From: Thermoplasmata archaeon
GTDB lineage: Archaea; Thermoplasmatota; Thermoplasmata; Thermoplasmatales; GCA-001856825
DNA: 47,689 nucleotides
Direction of reading: 5' to 3'
Assembly: GCA_021797915.1 (NCBI GenBank)
Contig: JAJZYT010000011.1
Location: 1-47,689, forward strand
Shown here: one piece after another, positions 8,059 to 16,765 of the stretch
Numbering within the stretch: the first letter of the stretch is position 1
How the letters are laid out: each line of letters starts with the position of its first letter
Translations under genes and position numbers: made by a program
Notes under the pieces: model-generated
Database searches by the model: none
What the model was told of the DNA's origin: nothing
What the model saw: the letters and a program-made list of their open reading frames with translations, nothing else

Positions 8059-8926
8059 ATATCCCAGCGCCTGTGGTAGAGGTATCAAAAACAATCACAT
8101 TCAATTCCTTTAATTTCTTCATTAATTTTTCTTTGTCTCTCGGTATTATTATTACCGCGCCTCCTCCCCCTGCTCCCGTCAACTTTGAACCGTATCCATA
8201 TTCTCTTCCGATTGAAACTATCTTCTCTATCGGATCGGTTGATATGCCGAATATCTTGAGTTCGGAATGATTCTCGATCATCAGTTCACCTATCTTCGCG
8301 ACATCACTCTTCATAACAGCCCTCACCCCTTCTTCTGTTATGTTCCCGATCCTCTTCATGATGTCCTTTGCGAACGAACCTCTCTCATAGAATTTTTTGA
8401 CCTTCGCAACCTGTTCTCGGGTGGAACCCTTTGAACCGGAATACACGATTACCATTTCCAGGTTTCTTGTTGGAATGGTGGAAAAGTTCCAGGATATTCC
8501 ATTTCTTTCTATCTTCCACAGCGGTACTCCGACCTTCCCATTTGTCAAAACGAACCCGCCGGCAGAGATAGTGGTCGTGTCAATCGGAGAACCGAGACCT
8601 TGGGTTTCGTATTCAATCCGGAAGGCTTCATTTGCCAATGCTTCTTTTTGATAATCCTTCTCGTTCAACAATATTCCTGAAATGATCATCGAAGAAGTTC
8701 CAAGACCAGAACCCGAAGGTACGTTGGTCTCGACCTTGACGTAGACATTATTCAGGCCCAGAAAAGATAATGTCCTCTGTACAAATGGCGTGTACTGGAG
8801 TCCGCTCCTGCTCGGGATCAGATAGATCTTTGCAAAGAGATCGACCGTCGCGGACAGTGCTGGGTAACCGTACACTACCGCGTGCTCGCCGAACAGGATC
8901 ACCTTATGAGGCGAGTAGACTACCAT
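8042..8926 (-). CDS. mvk: Mevalonate kinase (GHMP family)
   Basis: The protein has 294 residues, close to archaeal mevalonate kinases. It phosphorylates mevalonate at O5 on the way to isopentenyl diphosphate for archaeal lipids. It begins with SPHKVILFGEHAVVYGYPAL, the mevalonate-kinase version of GHMP motif 1. It has VPSGSGLGTSSM (motif 2, ATP phosphate loop), a probable catalytic Asp in GSPIDTTTISAGG, and KLTGAGGGGAVIII (motif 3). The arrangement is that of true mevalonate kinase rather than the decarboxylase-like mevalonate 3-kinase known from Thermoplasma, though substrate cannot be proved by sequence. The gene follows the YbjQ-family gene by 4 nt, so they form an operon. Confidence 0.85.
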   Translation of the reverse strand: MVVYSPHKVILFGEHAVVYGYPALSATVDLFAKIYLIPSRSGLQYTPFVQRTLSFLGLNNVYVKVETNVPSGSGLGTSSMIISGILLNEKDYQKEALANEAFRIEYETQGLGSPIDTTTISAGGFVLTNGKVGVPLWKIERNGISWNFSTIPTRNLEMVIVYSGSKGSTREQVAKVKKFYERGSFAKDIMKRIGNITEEGVRAVMKSDVAKIGELMIENHSELKIFGISTDPIEKIVSIGREYGYGSKLTGAGGGGAVIIIPRDKEKLMKKLKELNVIVFDTSTTGAGIFKRSE

Positions 8927-8930
8927 TTAC

Positions 8931-9317
8931 TCATTTCAGGGATACAGGTTGACTCTGGGAATCATCTTTCTGCACAATGACAGCGGTTCCATATGCAAGA
9001 ACTTCGGACATTGTCTGGCCAATTTCGGAGGAATCAAATCTGACCTCAACAACTGCGTTTGCTCCCAGTCCCTTCGCATGCTGCTTGAGTCTCTCAAGCG
9101 CTTCGTATCTGCTCTGGTCGAGCATCTGTGTGTACTCCTTGATCTCTCCTCCAGCGATAGTTCTCAGGCCAGCCATTACGTTTCCTCCTAACCCCCTTGA
9201 CCTAACGATCAGCCCCCATGTAAATCCTATGACGCCGGTTATCTTGTATCCTGGCACATAGGGGGTGCTTACTACTATCAGATCTGCGGTTGATGGGTTG
9301 TAGTTTCCGCTAAACAT
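8931..9317 (-). CDS. YbjQ/UPF0145 family protein
   Basis: This 128-residue protein matches the YbjQ (UPF0145, DUF74) family. It has VVSTPYVPGYKITGVIGF at the N-terminus, a central R-x-x-x-GG segment, a helix MLDQSRYEALERLKQHAKGLGANAVVEVRFD, and a closing AYGTAVIV. The family forms pentameric rings and is often labelled heavy-metal binding, but its function is not established. It precedes mevalonate kinase by 4 nt and is presumably co-transcribed. I see no mechanistic link between the two. Confidence 0.88.
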   Translation of the reverse strand: MFSGNYNPSTADLIVVSTPYVPGYKITGVIGFTWGLIVRSRGLGGNVMAGLRTIAGGEIKEYTQMLDQSRYEALERLKQHAKGLGANAVVEVRFDSSEIGQTMSEVLAYGTAVIVQKDDSQSQPVSLK

Positions 9318-9430
9318 AGCCGAGTGAGAAATAGAGAATATAAAACGGTTGCGACGTTACTGTTTATTCATGATTCTTGGAGAGAATGCAGTGATGTGAT
9401 CTCTTAATCTCAGTTATGAATTCAATAGGG

Positions 9431-9462
9431 AAATAAAAATAAAAAATAAGGTCTGGGACCTT
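9431..9462 (-). terminator. Hairpin plus T-run after the thermosome gene
   Basis: On the minus strand AAGGTC-CCA-GACCTT forms a perfect 6-bp hairpin (9448-9462). It is followed by a T-rich tract of about 17 nt (9431-9447), just beyond the thermosome stop codon. Archaeal termination needs mainly the T-tract; here both elements are present. Confidence 0.7.
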
Positions 9463-9467
9463 AGGTT

Positions 9468-11093
9468 TTAGTCGTCGTCCCCGCCGGGTCTTCCGCCTGG
9501 TGGCTTTGGAGCTCCACCACTAGAAGCTTTAGTAGCAATGACGTCGTCTATTCTGAGAATCATGACAGCTGCGTCCGTTGCACTGTCAATTGCCTGTTTT
9601 CCAACTCTGATGGGCTCGATGACCCCGAGTTCAACCATATCTATTGGCTTCCCTTTCACAACATCAACACCCATGTTCTTCTTGCCGTCCGCATGTTCCT
9701 TCTTCAGGGAAATCAAGATTCCGATGGAATCTAGACCGGCGTTCTCTGCGAGAGTCCTCGGGACTATCTCGATTGCCTCTGCGAATTTCTCAATTGCGAG
9801 CTGTTCTCTTCCACCAACAGATGCGCTGTATTCTCTGAGTTTCATTGCAATTTCTATGGCCGCTGCTCCTCCTCCAGGAATAATCTTTCCGTCCTGAAGA
9901 GCCGCTGCTACAACGTGCAATGAGTCCACGAGACTTCTTTCGACTTCGTCAACAACGTGTTCTGTTCCGCCTCTTACGAGTATAGAAACAGCCTTAGGAT
10001 TCTGGCATCCCGTCACGAACGTCAGATGATCTTCTCCGATCTTGACTTCCTCTACTTTCTCTGCCTTTCCTAGATCCTTTTCTGTCAGGTCATCCATGTT
10101 GGTGATGATCTCCCCACCGATTGCCTTTGCTAGCTTCTCGATGTCGCTTTTCTTCACTCGTCTGGCCGCATAGATGCCGTCTTTGGCTAGGTAAGCCATA
10201 GCAAGATCGTCTATTCCCTTCTGCGTTAGAATGACGTTTGCTCCCGTTGATTTTACTTTTTCTACCATATTCTTCAGGATGCTTTCTTCCTGTTTCTTGA
10301 ACTTCATGATCGATTCTGGATCCTCGATTCTGATGGATGTATCGAATTCAGGTTTCTTGATCTCAAGAGCTACATTTAGCAGAGCTATTTTTGCGTTGTT
10401 AACGAAGACTGGCATTCCAGGGTGAACCCTTTCCTTATCCACGATGACTCCTTGAATGAGCCGAGTATCCTCGATGGAACCTCCCTGCTTCTTTACGAGC
10501 TGGATATCGTCGAAATCTACCAGTGTCTTTTCTCCTCTCTCCTGAGCAACTTGTAATACGGATTTCACCGCAATGTCTGCAAGTTTTGTCCTTGAAGTAG
10601 AAGCTCCCTTGGAGTTCAGAGCCGTATTCGCAATCTTCAGCAGACCTTTCTCATCCTTCTTCACTGGAATGGATATGTCGTTCAGAACTTGTTTTGCCTT
10701 CTCTGCAGCCATCCTGTAACCGGATGCTATGACGGTTGGATGGACGTTCTGGTTCAGCAGATCTTCAGCCTTTCTCAAGAATTCGCCTGCCAAAATAGCT
10801 GCGGTTGTGGTCCCATCTCCGACTTCCTGATCCTGGGTCTTGGAGACTTCAACCATCATCTTGGCCGCAGGATGGTCTATATCCATTTCCTTTAGGATTG
10901 TAACGCCGTCGTTTGTTATAACGATATCACCAAGGGAATCTACTAACATTTTGTCCATTCCCCTTGGACCTAGCGTTGTCTTTACCGCATCAGCAATTGC
11001 CTTGGCGGCGTTGATATTGTTTTGCATTGCATTTTTTCCAGATTCTCTCTTCGTACCTTCTCTTAGAATAAATATTGGCTGTCCTGGCATCAT
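9468..11093 (-). CDS. ths: Thermosome subunit (group II chaperonin)
   Basis: This 541-residue chaperonin subunit assembles into double rings that fold proteins in an ATP-driven cycle. The N-terminal equatorial domain has [38 protein letters not shown] and the ATP-binding GDGTTTA. The C-terminal equatorial segment contains [10 protein letters not shown] and [11 protein letters not shown]. The tail is unusual: [16 protein letters not shown], proline- and acid-rich instead of the common GGM repeats. Whether it is the alpha or beta subunit cannot be decided, and no second copy is in the window. There are adjacent ATGs at 11093 and 11090. A GAGGTG stretch lies about 18-22 nt upstream, and TATA-like sequences lie around 11118-11137. 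Confidence 0.97.
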   Translation of the reverse strand: MMPGQPIFILREGTKRESGKNAMQNNINAAKAIADAVKTTLGPRGMDKMLVDSLGDIVITNDGVTILKEMDIDHPAAKMMVEVSKTQDQEVGDGTTTAAILAGEFLRKAEDLLNQNVHPTVIASGYRMAAEKAKQVLNDISIPVKKDEKGLLKIANTALNSKGASTSRTKLADIAVKSVLQVAQERGEKTLVDFDDIQLVKKQGGSIEDTRLIQGVIVDKERVHPGMPVFVNNAKIALLNVALEIKKPEFDTSIRIEDPESIMKFKKQEESILKNMVEKVKSTGANVILTQKGIDDLAMAYLAKDGIYAARRVKKSDIEKLAKAIGGEIITNMDDLTEKDLGKAEKVEEVKIGEDHLTFVTGCQNPKAVSILVRGGTEHVVDEVERSLVDSLHVVAAALQDGKIIPGGGAAAIEIAMKLREYSASVGGREQLAIEKFAEAIEIVPRTLAENAGLDSIGILISLKKEHADGKKNMGVDVVKGKPIDMVELGVIEPIRVGKQAIDSATDAAVMILRIDDVIATKASSGGAPKPPGGRPGGDDD

Positions 11094-11220
11094 TTAATTG
11101 GACACCTCGTTTTCCGTATTTTATTCTTCTATATGAACGTTTCCAATTGAGAAGAGTGACTACATTCCGTAAACTTTGATGCAGAGCCATTTTCTGAGCC
11201 TTTGACACAATGGAAATGAA

Positions 11221-11228
11221 CATATATT
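11221..11228 (+). promoter_or_regulatory. TATA box of tRNA-Thr(CGU)
   Basis: CATATATT lies about 25 nt before the first base of the mature tRNA at 11249, the standard archaeal tRNA promoter position. Confidence 0.5.
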
Positions 11229-11248
11229 GAATCAAGATAAGCGTTGAC

Positions 11249-11321
11249 GCCACCGTGGCTCAGTAGGTAGAGCAGCTGATTCGTAATCAGCAGGTCGGGG
11301 GTCCGATTCCCTCCGGTGGCT
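11249..11321 (+). tRNA. tRNA-Thr, anticodon CGU
   Basis: A full cloverleaf is present. The acceptor stem is GCCACCG/CGGTGGC, and the D-arm is GCTC/GAGC around AGTAGGTA. The anticodon stem is GCTGA/TCAGC with loop TTCGTAA (anticodon CGT in DNA). The variable loop is AGGTC, and the T-arm is GGGGG/CCCTC around TCCGATT with one G-T pair. The discriminator is T at 11321. CCA is not encoded and no intron is present. It reads ACG threonine codons. Confidence 0.96.
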
Positions 11322-11401
11322 TTTCAAACTACTTTATACAAAAGAGGAATCTCGAACTGACTTTGTTCTGAAAATATATTTCCTGGGAAAGGAGTGAAAT
11401 A

Positions 11402-11441
11402 GAAAAAAATAAAAAAGGAAGGTAAGAAACTACTTCCTTCC
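11402..11441 (-). terminator. Hairpin plus T-tract at the symporter 3' end
   Basis: On the minus strand GGAAGG and CCTTCC (11417-11441, loop 13 nt) are followed by a run of T with few interruptions (11402-11416). The hairpin overlaps the symporter stop codon. The T-tract is convincing; the long loop makes the hairpin less so. Confidence 0.5.
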
Positions 11442-12989
11442 ACTTGTGCCGGGTGAAGCTACTGCCCTAGGTCTAACTGCTCCCGCAATCATAGAGCCAA
11501 CAAACACTACTAGCAGATTTACCAGTATGCCAATCATACCTGCGTAGAAGAATCCGAGCGGCGTACTGAATTTGAAAAAGACCGTTGTTATGCTCGTTCC
11601 ATGGCTGACGATGAAGTTTGCATCTATGAGTAATCCCAAACCTGTGATTTGACCTGCAAGCCATCCTACACCCGTAGCCCATTTATTCAGCTTGTTTGAA
11701 TAAAGGGCAAGGAAGATCGATGGGAGCGTCTGTAGGATTATGATACCACCCACAAGTTGCAGCTGGAGAGAGTATGTTGGCAACACGACAAATATGAATG
11801 CAAGCGCTATGAATTTGAACATTATGGAGAAGTATTTCGATAGTCTTGCTTCAAGCTTCGGTGTTATGTTCTTAAAATAGGGCTTCAAGACATTTCTCGT
11901 CAGCAGATTTGCCTGTGCTATTGCCATGATTGATGCCGGTACTAGTCCTCCTATGAATATACCCAGGAATGCGAATCCCACGAACCAGGGCGGGAAATAG
12001 GCATATATTAGAGAAGGTACGGTCGTAACTGGCCCGTACGTGTGAATGAGCGGTAGTGCCTTTGTCGCACCGTAAGCCAAAACTCCGAAAAGTGCAAGCA
12101 GGGCTAGTCCCACCCCGTATATGGGCAGAAGTGCTGTGCTCATTCTCAGTTTCTTCGTGCTGCTGGTACTCAATACTCCGTTGATAGCGTGCGGGTACAG
12201 ATAAAGAGCAAGCGCGCTTCCTATAGTTAGACTAATGAATCCGTTGAGGAAGAGTCCAGACAGTTGATATGAACCAGTGACGGGATGACTCTTTGCCGTT
12301 GCCATGGCTGTGAATGCATTTCCGAATCCGCCGATGTACATCGGGACAAGAACTATGACAACTATCACCGTTGCAAAAATTATGATGTCCTTCATCACCG
12401 CTGTAACCACAGCTCCCCTCAGTCCACTGGTGAAGGTAAACGCAGCCAGAATGATGAATGCAATTATGAGCGCCACTTCGGTTATAGTTGCGGCATTACT
12501 TGTCACCAATTGACCTATCATAACTGTAAGTACTGCCTGCATACCGTAGATTTGAAGTGCGATGTATGGGAGTTCAGCGACTATTCCGGTCAGCGCGATA
12601 ATCGTAGCTAGCGATCTGCTGTTAAACTTGTCTTTGACCATGTCTACTGCCGTTACATAGTTGTGTTTTCTGGATAGTTTCCAGAGTCTCGGCATGGTGA
12701 TCAAAGCTACTCCGAATGTCATACCTACGTAAGGTACGGCAAAGAAATATACCGCGCCTTTAATGTAAAGTGACTCTGGAATCGCGATGAAAGTGTATGC
12801 CGTATAAAGGTCTGCTCCTACCAAGAACCATGCGAGATAACTGCCGATTTTTCGGCCTGCCAGTGCCCAGTCTCCAAGATCGCTCATGTCTCCCTTTCTC
12901 CAGCGAGACGCCCAGAATCCTAGAGCTACGAAGAGAATAAACAGGCTGACAAATACTGCAAATACCTCTATGTTAAAAGTGCCGCTCAT
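11430..12989 (-). CDS. Sodium:solute symporter (SSS family)
   Basis: This 519-residue membrane protein with about 13 helices belongs to the solute:sodium symporter family (LeuT fold). Diagnostic segments are the first helix FVSLFILFVALGFWASRW, then DLGDWALAGRKIGSYLAWFLVGADLYTAYTF, the unwound first core helix region that binds substrate and sodium. A later segment is GLRGAVVTAVMKDI. Pairing with a small DUF3311 protein directly upstream, with which it shares a 4-bp ATGA overlap, is typical of the monocarboxylate/MctP-like branch. Pyruvate, acetate or a similar acid is therefore a reasonable but unproven substrate. Confidence 0.9.
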   Translation of the reverse strand: MSGTFNIEVFAVFVSLFILFVALGFWASRWRKGDMSDLGDWALAGRKIGSYLAWFLVGADLYTAYTFIAIPESLYIKGAVYFFAVPYVGMTFGVALITMPRLWKLSRKHNYVTAVDMVKDKFNSRSLATIIALTGIVAELPYIALQIYGMQAVLTVMIGQLVTSNAATITEVALIIAFIILAAFTFTSGLRGAVVTAVMKDIIIFATVIVVIVLVPMYIGGFGNAFTAMATAKSHPVTGSYQLSGLFLNGFISLTIGSALALYLYPHAINGVLSTSSTKKLRMSTALLPIYGVGLALLALFGVLAYGATKALPLIHTYGPVTTVPSLIYAYFPPWFVGFAFLGIFIGGLVPASIMAIAQANLLTRNVLKPYFKNITPKLEARLSKYFSIMFKFIALAFIFVVLPTYSLQLQLVGGIIILQTLPSIFLALYSNKLNKWATGVGWLAGQITGLGLLIDANFIVSHGTSITTVFFKFSTPLGFFYAGMIGILVNLLVVFVGSMIAGAVRPRAVASPGTSGRK

Positions 12990-13255
12990 TTTCCTCCCTC
13001 CATCTTATTCAGCAACAATGCAGCACCAGTAAACAAAGCCGCAGAAACAAAAAGCCAAAACGTCAGGAACCAGTAAAAAAATGTAACTCCGAAGAGCTCT
13101 GGTCCTTTCGAGTTGTAGAGCGGAGTTAATGCAAATACCACCATTGGTATGAGCAATAAAAGAGCGACCGCAACTTTCTGACTGGTTGTCCCTTTCGTTT
13201 CTAGCGACAGTTCATCAACACCAACTTCTGCTGTCGTCATTTTAAACAAAACCAC
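12986..13255 (-). CDS. DUF3311 small membrane protein
   Basis: An 89-residue protein with two hydrophobic helices. LLLIPMVVFALTPLYNSKGP is followed by LFGVTFFYWFLTFWLFVSAALFT. This PLYN...LFG..FFYW pattern is that of DUF3311, found next to SSS symporters and thought to be an accessory subunit. It overlaps the symporter start by ATGA, so the two are translationally coupled. Two starts are possible: GTG at 13255 or ATG at 13240. A strong TATA-like stretch lies about 22-37 nt upstream, and the extra five residues carry no clear signal. Confidence 0.82.
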   Translation of the reverse strand: MVLFKMTTAEVGVDELSLETKGTTSQKVAVALLLLIPMVVFALTPLYNSKGPELFGVTFFYWFLTFWLFVSAALFTGAALLLNKMEGGK

Positions 13256-13268
13256 GTATGTTTAAGGT

Positions 13269-13284
13269 ATTATATATATTTAAT
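13269..13284. promoter_or_regulatory. Shared A/T-rich core of a divergent promoter
   Basis: ATTATATATATTTAAT lies between the DUF3311 start (13255, minus) and the MFS start (13310, plus). On the minus strand it offers a TATA box about 22 nt before the DUF3311 gene. On the plus strand it offers one about 30 nt before the MFS gene. The two genes may compete for or share transcription factors here. Confidence 0.5.
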
Positions 13285-13309
13285 TATAGTTGAATAATCC
13301 AATAATTCC

Positions 13310-14818
13310 TTGAAGTATTCTATTGATTCTCATAAATCTTTTATCTCGAAGAAGACTACCCGAGGAGTGCAGTACAAGTGGACAGTTCTCTCTAATACTA
13401 CTCTTGGGACAGTTATGGCTTCCCTTGATATGAACATCGTCCTCATTTCCCTCCCAACAATAGCAAGAGAACTTCCCAATACTTCGATACTTGACCTGCT
13501 CTGGATACTGATGGGTTACACTCTTATCACGGCAGCCGTCCTTGTAAACTTTGGTCGACTATCTGACATGTTTGGTAGGGTCAGGCTATACACTTTCGGT
13601 TTTGCACTCTTCACAGCTGGCTCTGCCCTGTGCAGTCTCTCACAGAGCGGTCCTGAGCTGATAGGATTCAGACTTGTACAGGGGGTGGGAGCAGCATTTC
13701 TGTTCTCTAATAGCGGGGCAATCATAACTGATGCTTTTGATGAGAAGGAAAGGGGAATGGCACTTGGAATAAATCAGGTTGCGATTGTTGTTGGTTCCGT
13801 TTCTGGTCTTGTCCTCGGTGGAATAATGACGTACACCATCGGATGGAGATCAATTTTCTACGTCAATATCCCCATCGGAATCGTTGCGACATGGTGGGCA
13901 CATCACCACTTGAAAGAACTCGCGTTGATTAAGAGAGGCCAGAAAATAGACAGCATTGGAAACATTTCTTTTGCAGGCGCTATCAGTCTGATACTTGCGG
14001 GAATCACTTTGTATGCAACTGGTTCGGCTCATCTTCCAGAAGTATCTGCGATGCTGGTTGCTGGAGTTGTTATTTTCATTGGGTTCATTTTGTATGAATT
14101 GAGAATAGATCACCCGATGTTTGACCTGAGGCTCTTCAGAATACGGCTCTTCGCGGCAGGTAATTTGGCAATTTTCATGAATGCTCTTGCGAGGGGTGCT
14201 GTCACATTTGTTCTTGTGTTTTATCTACAGGGTCCCACCATGAGATTGAATCCGTTTCTTGCAGGTGTCTTTCTTGTCCCAACTTCAATTGCACTCTCTT
14301 TTTTCGGACCTATAAGTGGTTGGCTATCTGACAAGTATGGTGCTAGGATTCTATCCACTATCGGACTTGCTGTCTCTGCTATTGGATTCATATTTCTCGC
14401 CCGTTTGGGATCTACGACTACATTTGACCAACTCCTTGGACCGTTGATTTTGGTGGGTAGCGGCATGGGAATTTTTGCATCACCGAACAGAGCTTCGATA
14501 ATGAATGCATCTCCTCCGTCTGAGAGGGGAATAGCATCGGGAATGAGCGCAACTCTCGTGAACACTGGACAGATATTCAGCATGGGGATCGCATTCTATG
14601 TAATGTCGCTCTCCGTACCGATGACAAATCTGACCGGAATATTTCTTGGAACTTCTAATGGTGGTTCGGTTGGCCCATGGGTAAGCCAGTTTATCTCCTC
14701 GATCCACTACCTTTTCTTCCTTTCTGCAGCGATAATGTTGGCTGCAATTATTCCGTCCGTACTCAGAGGAAATAAGGCGGCATGGCAGAGAGAATCTAGC
14801 AGAGCTACTTCAAAATGA
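13310..14818 (+). CDS. MFS drug-efflux transporter, DHA2 (14-TM) type
   Basis: This 502-residue transporter belongs to the drug:H+ antiporter-2 family. The start of the first helix, YKWTVLSNTTLGTVMASLDMNIVLISLP, is the family's motif D1 with the acidic residue in helix 1. GRLSDMFGRVRLYTFGF is the MFS loop 2-3 motif A, and GFRLVQGVGAAFL is motif B. GGIMTYTIGWRSIFYVNIPIG is motif C in helix 5 with the following W-R-x-I-F-x-x-N-x-P. Substrates cannot be predicted. The start is uncertain: TTG at 13310 is the first possible codon after a good TATA element, but GTG at about 13366 would also keep helix 1 intact. A stem-loop directly follows the stop. Confidence 0.88.
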   Translation: MKYSIDSHKSFISKKTTRGVQYKWTVLSNTTLGTVMASLDMNIVLISLPTIARELPNTSILDLLWILMGYTLITAAVLVNFGRLSDMFGRVRLYTFGFALFTAGSALCSLSQSGPELIGFRLVQGVGAAFLFSNSGAIITDAFDEKERGMALGINQVAIVVGSVSGLVLGGIMTYTIGWRSIFYVNIPIGIVATWWAHHHLKELALIKRGQKIDSIGNISFAGAISLILAGITLYATGSAHLPEVSAMLVAGVVIFIGFILYELRIDHPMFDLRLFRIRLFAAGNLAIFMNALARGAVTFVLVFYLQGPTMRLNPFLAGVFLVPTSIALSFFGPISGWLSDKYGARILSTIGLAVSAIGFIFLARLGSTTTFDQLLGPLILVGSGMGIFASPNRASIMNASPPSERGIASGMSATLVNTGQIFSMGIAFYVMSLSVPMTNLTGIFLGTSNGGSVGPWVSQFISSIHYLFFLSAAIMLAAIIPSVLRGNKAAWQRESSRATSK

Positions 14819-14819
14819 G

Positions 14820-14839
14820 ATGTCTCCTCAGGGAGACAT
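14820..14839 (+). terminator. Stem-loop after the MFS gene
   Basis: ATGTCTCC and GGAGACAT form a perfect 8-bp stem with a four-base loop, starting 2 nt after the MFS stop codon. The flank is A/T-rich but has no long T-run. It may be a terminator or an mRNA 3'-end stabiliser. Confidence 0.5.
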
Positions 14840-14870
14840 TTAATGACATAGAATTTAATTGTACCGAAAA

Positions 14871-14878
14871 TCTTTAAA
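14871..14878 (+). promoter_or_regulatory. TATA box of the lipoate/2-oxoacid dehydrogenase operon
   Basis: TCTTTAAA is centred about 26 nt before the lipA ATG at 14901, so the operon transcript is probably leaderless. No further promoter is evident downstream, and all six genes are closely packed. Confidence 0.55.
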
Positions 14879-14900
14879 GGCATAATCAACTTTCAAAATA

Positions 14901-15743
14901 ATGCATCCAGAGTACGCGAAAGTTAAGCTTCCCACTGAAGAGACTTTCTTCGACACAAAGAGGGAGGTCAACGGTCTTAATTTGCACACCGTTTGTGAGG
15001 AAGCGAGATGCCCCAACAGAGGGGAATGTTGGTCTGAAGGGACTGCCACTTTTATGGTTCTTGGTAAGAATTGTTCAAGGGCGTGCAGGTTCTGTTCTGT
15101 AACTCATGGATTTGTCCAACCGTTGGATCCAATGGAACCATCTAAAGTTGCAACGGCCGTGAAAGAGATGGGATTGAAGTATGTAGTTATAACATCCGTT
15201 GATAGGGACGATCTACCCGATCAGGGAGCCCATCACTTTGCGAACGTCATTAAGGAAGTCAAGAACACCGGGGCGGTTGTTGAAGTTCTGACTCCCGATT
15301 TCAGGGGAAACAAAGAATGCATAGATGCGATCTTGAACGAGACGCCTGTTGTCTTTGCACACAATGTCGAGACTGTCAGGAGGCTTTCGTCTTCGGTGAG
15401 AGACAATCGTGCCGGTTACGATCAATCGCTGGAGGTTCTAAATTATGCTGCATCAAAAGGGTTCGTTACAAAGTCTTCGATAATGGTTGGTCTTGGTGAA
15501 ACTGATGAAGAAGTCATTGATACGATGAGGGACCTAAGAGGTGTTGATGTGAGCATTCTTACAATAGGACAATACCTCAGGCCATCAAAAATGCAACTCC
15601 CTGTTGTAGAGTACAGCAGCATGAGCAGGTTCGAAAAATTCAAGGAAATTGGGTACGAGCTGGGATTCCAGTTCGTGGCATCTGGACCCCTGGTCAGAAC
15701 ATCTTACAGGGCCGCAGAAGCATGGGCGATGAGGAGACACTGA
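14901..15743 (+). CDS. lipA: Lipoyl synthase
   Basis: This 280-residue radical-SAM enzyme inserts two sulfurs into protein-bound octanoyl groups to make lipoyl. The auxiliary-cluster cysteines are in CEEARCPNRGEC. The radical-SAM CxxxCxxC is CSRACRFC. The glycine-rich strand VVITSVDRDDLPDQGAHHF and KSSIMVGLGETDEEV follow family order, and the C-terminal R-x-S-Y ligand is RTSYRA. Length is normal for the archaeal/bacterial enzyme. It is first in the operon with the lipoylated dehydrogenase complex and lipB, and it overlaps the E1-alpha frame by 22 bp if that gene starts at its first ATG. Confidence 0.97.
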   Translation: MHPEYAKVKLPTEETFFDTKREVNGLNLHTVCEEARCPNRGECWSEGTATFMVLGKNCSRACRFCSVTHGFVQPLDPMEPSKVATAVKEMGLKYVVITSVDRDDLPDQGAHHFANVIKEVKNTGAVVEVLTPDFRGNKECIDAILNETPVVFAHNVETVRRLSSSVRDNRAGYDQSLEVLNYAASKGFVTKSSIMVGLGETDEEVIDTMRDLRGVDVSILTIGQYLRPSKMQLPVVEYSSMSRFEKFKEIGYELGFQFVASGPLVRTSYRAAEAWAMRRH

Positions 15744-16765
15744 GGGAAATGGCCATTGTTGGTAATCTGTCGAATGAGCAGGCCATCACCGCGTACAAGA
15801 CTGCGGTCTTGGCGAGAACTCTCGACATGAAAATAATAAATGCCCAGAGACAGGGAATAATTGGATTCCATGTCCCTTCTCAGGGTCAGGAAATGATACA
15901 GATAGCAACTGCTATGCTCGCCGATAAGGAAGATCTTATTTTCGCTTATTACCGAGACCTTGCGCTCTACCTTCAGAGAGGAGTGCCGTTGTCTCTGATC
16001 TTTGATCAGATGCTCGGAAACAGCAATGACTTCCAGAAGGGAAGACAGATGCCGGATCATTTCTCATTCAAGGAGTTCAATTTCTCTACAGTGCAGAGTC
16101 CTGTAGGTGCACACCTACCTCTGACAGTCGGTGCCGCATATTCAATGAGATACACCAAGAAGAACGGAATTGTAATTACGACTTTTGGAGATGGTGCAAC
16201 ATCCACCTCAGATTTTCACGCAGCATTAACAATGGCATCGGTATATAATCTGAATGTTCTCTTCATCTGTGAAAACAACGGGTGGGCAATTTCACTTCCT
16301 GCAAGTAAACAGACTAAGGCTGAAATATACAAGAAAGGGGCTGCCTATGGAATACCGGGAAAGAGGGTAGATGGCAACGATCTCATAGGTTCCCTTTCAG
16401 GTCTTCAAGAAGCTTTTGATTATGTCAGAAGCGGGAAGGGACCATACCTTGTCGAAGCGGTGACATACAGAATAGGACCCCATTCCACTTCAGACGATCC
16501 GAAGAAGTACAGGGTTGATGAGATAACTGATGGCAGTGAAAAGGATCCAATAAAGAGACTTGAAAACCTCCTCCTAAAAATGGGAGTCGTCGATTCCAAT
16601 TTTGTAATGACAACCAAGGCACAGGCGAAAGAAAGTGTCGACAAGGAGATGGAGGAAAGGATGAACATACCTCCTACAGATCCGTTGAGCATCTTTGATG
16701 ACGTTTACGAAAAGCCAACATGGATTCAGGAGGAAGAGAGGAGGGATTTGAATGTCTCAGATTAA
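15722..16765 (+). CDS. 2-oxoacid dehydrogenase E1 component, alpha subunit
   Basis: This 347-residue thiamine-diphosphate subunit belongs to an alpha2-beta2 E1 that decarboxylates a 2-oxoacid and passes the acyl group to lipoyl-E2. Visible signatures are GFHVPSQGQEMIQ, AYYRDLALYLQRG and PVGAHLPLTVGAA. The TPP-magnesium motif is GDGATSTSDFH...CENNGWAIS. The phosphorylation-loop-like segment YRIGPHSTSDDPKKYR favours the branched-chain/acetoin branch. The substrate is likely branched-chain 2-oxoacids or pyruvate, as for the Thermoplasma complex. ATG at 15722 lies inside lipA. ATG at 15749, preceded by GAGG, is an equally good start. Confidence 0.95.
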   Translation: MGDEETLREMAIVGNLSNEQAITAYKTAVLARTLDMKIINAQRQGIIGFHVPSQGQEMIQIATAMLADKEDLIFAYYRDLALYLQRGVPLSLIFDQMLGNSNDFQKGRQMPDHFSFKEFNFSTVQSPVGAHLPLTVGAAYSMRYTKKNGIVITTFGDGATSTSDFHAALTMASVYNLNVLFICENNGWAISLPASKQTKAEIYKKGAAYGIPGKRVDGNDLIGSLSGLQEAFDYVRSGKGPYLVEAVTYRIGPHSTSDDPKKYRVDEITDGSEKDPIKRLENLLLKMGVVDSNFVMTTKAQAKESVDKEMEERMNIPPTDPLSIFDDVYEKPTWIQEEERRDLNVSD

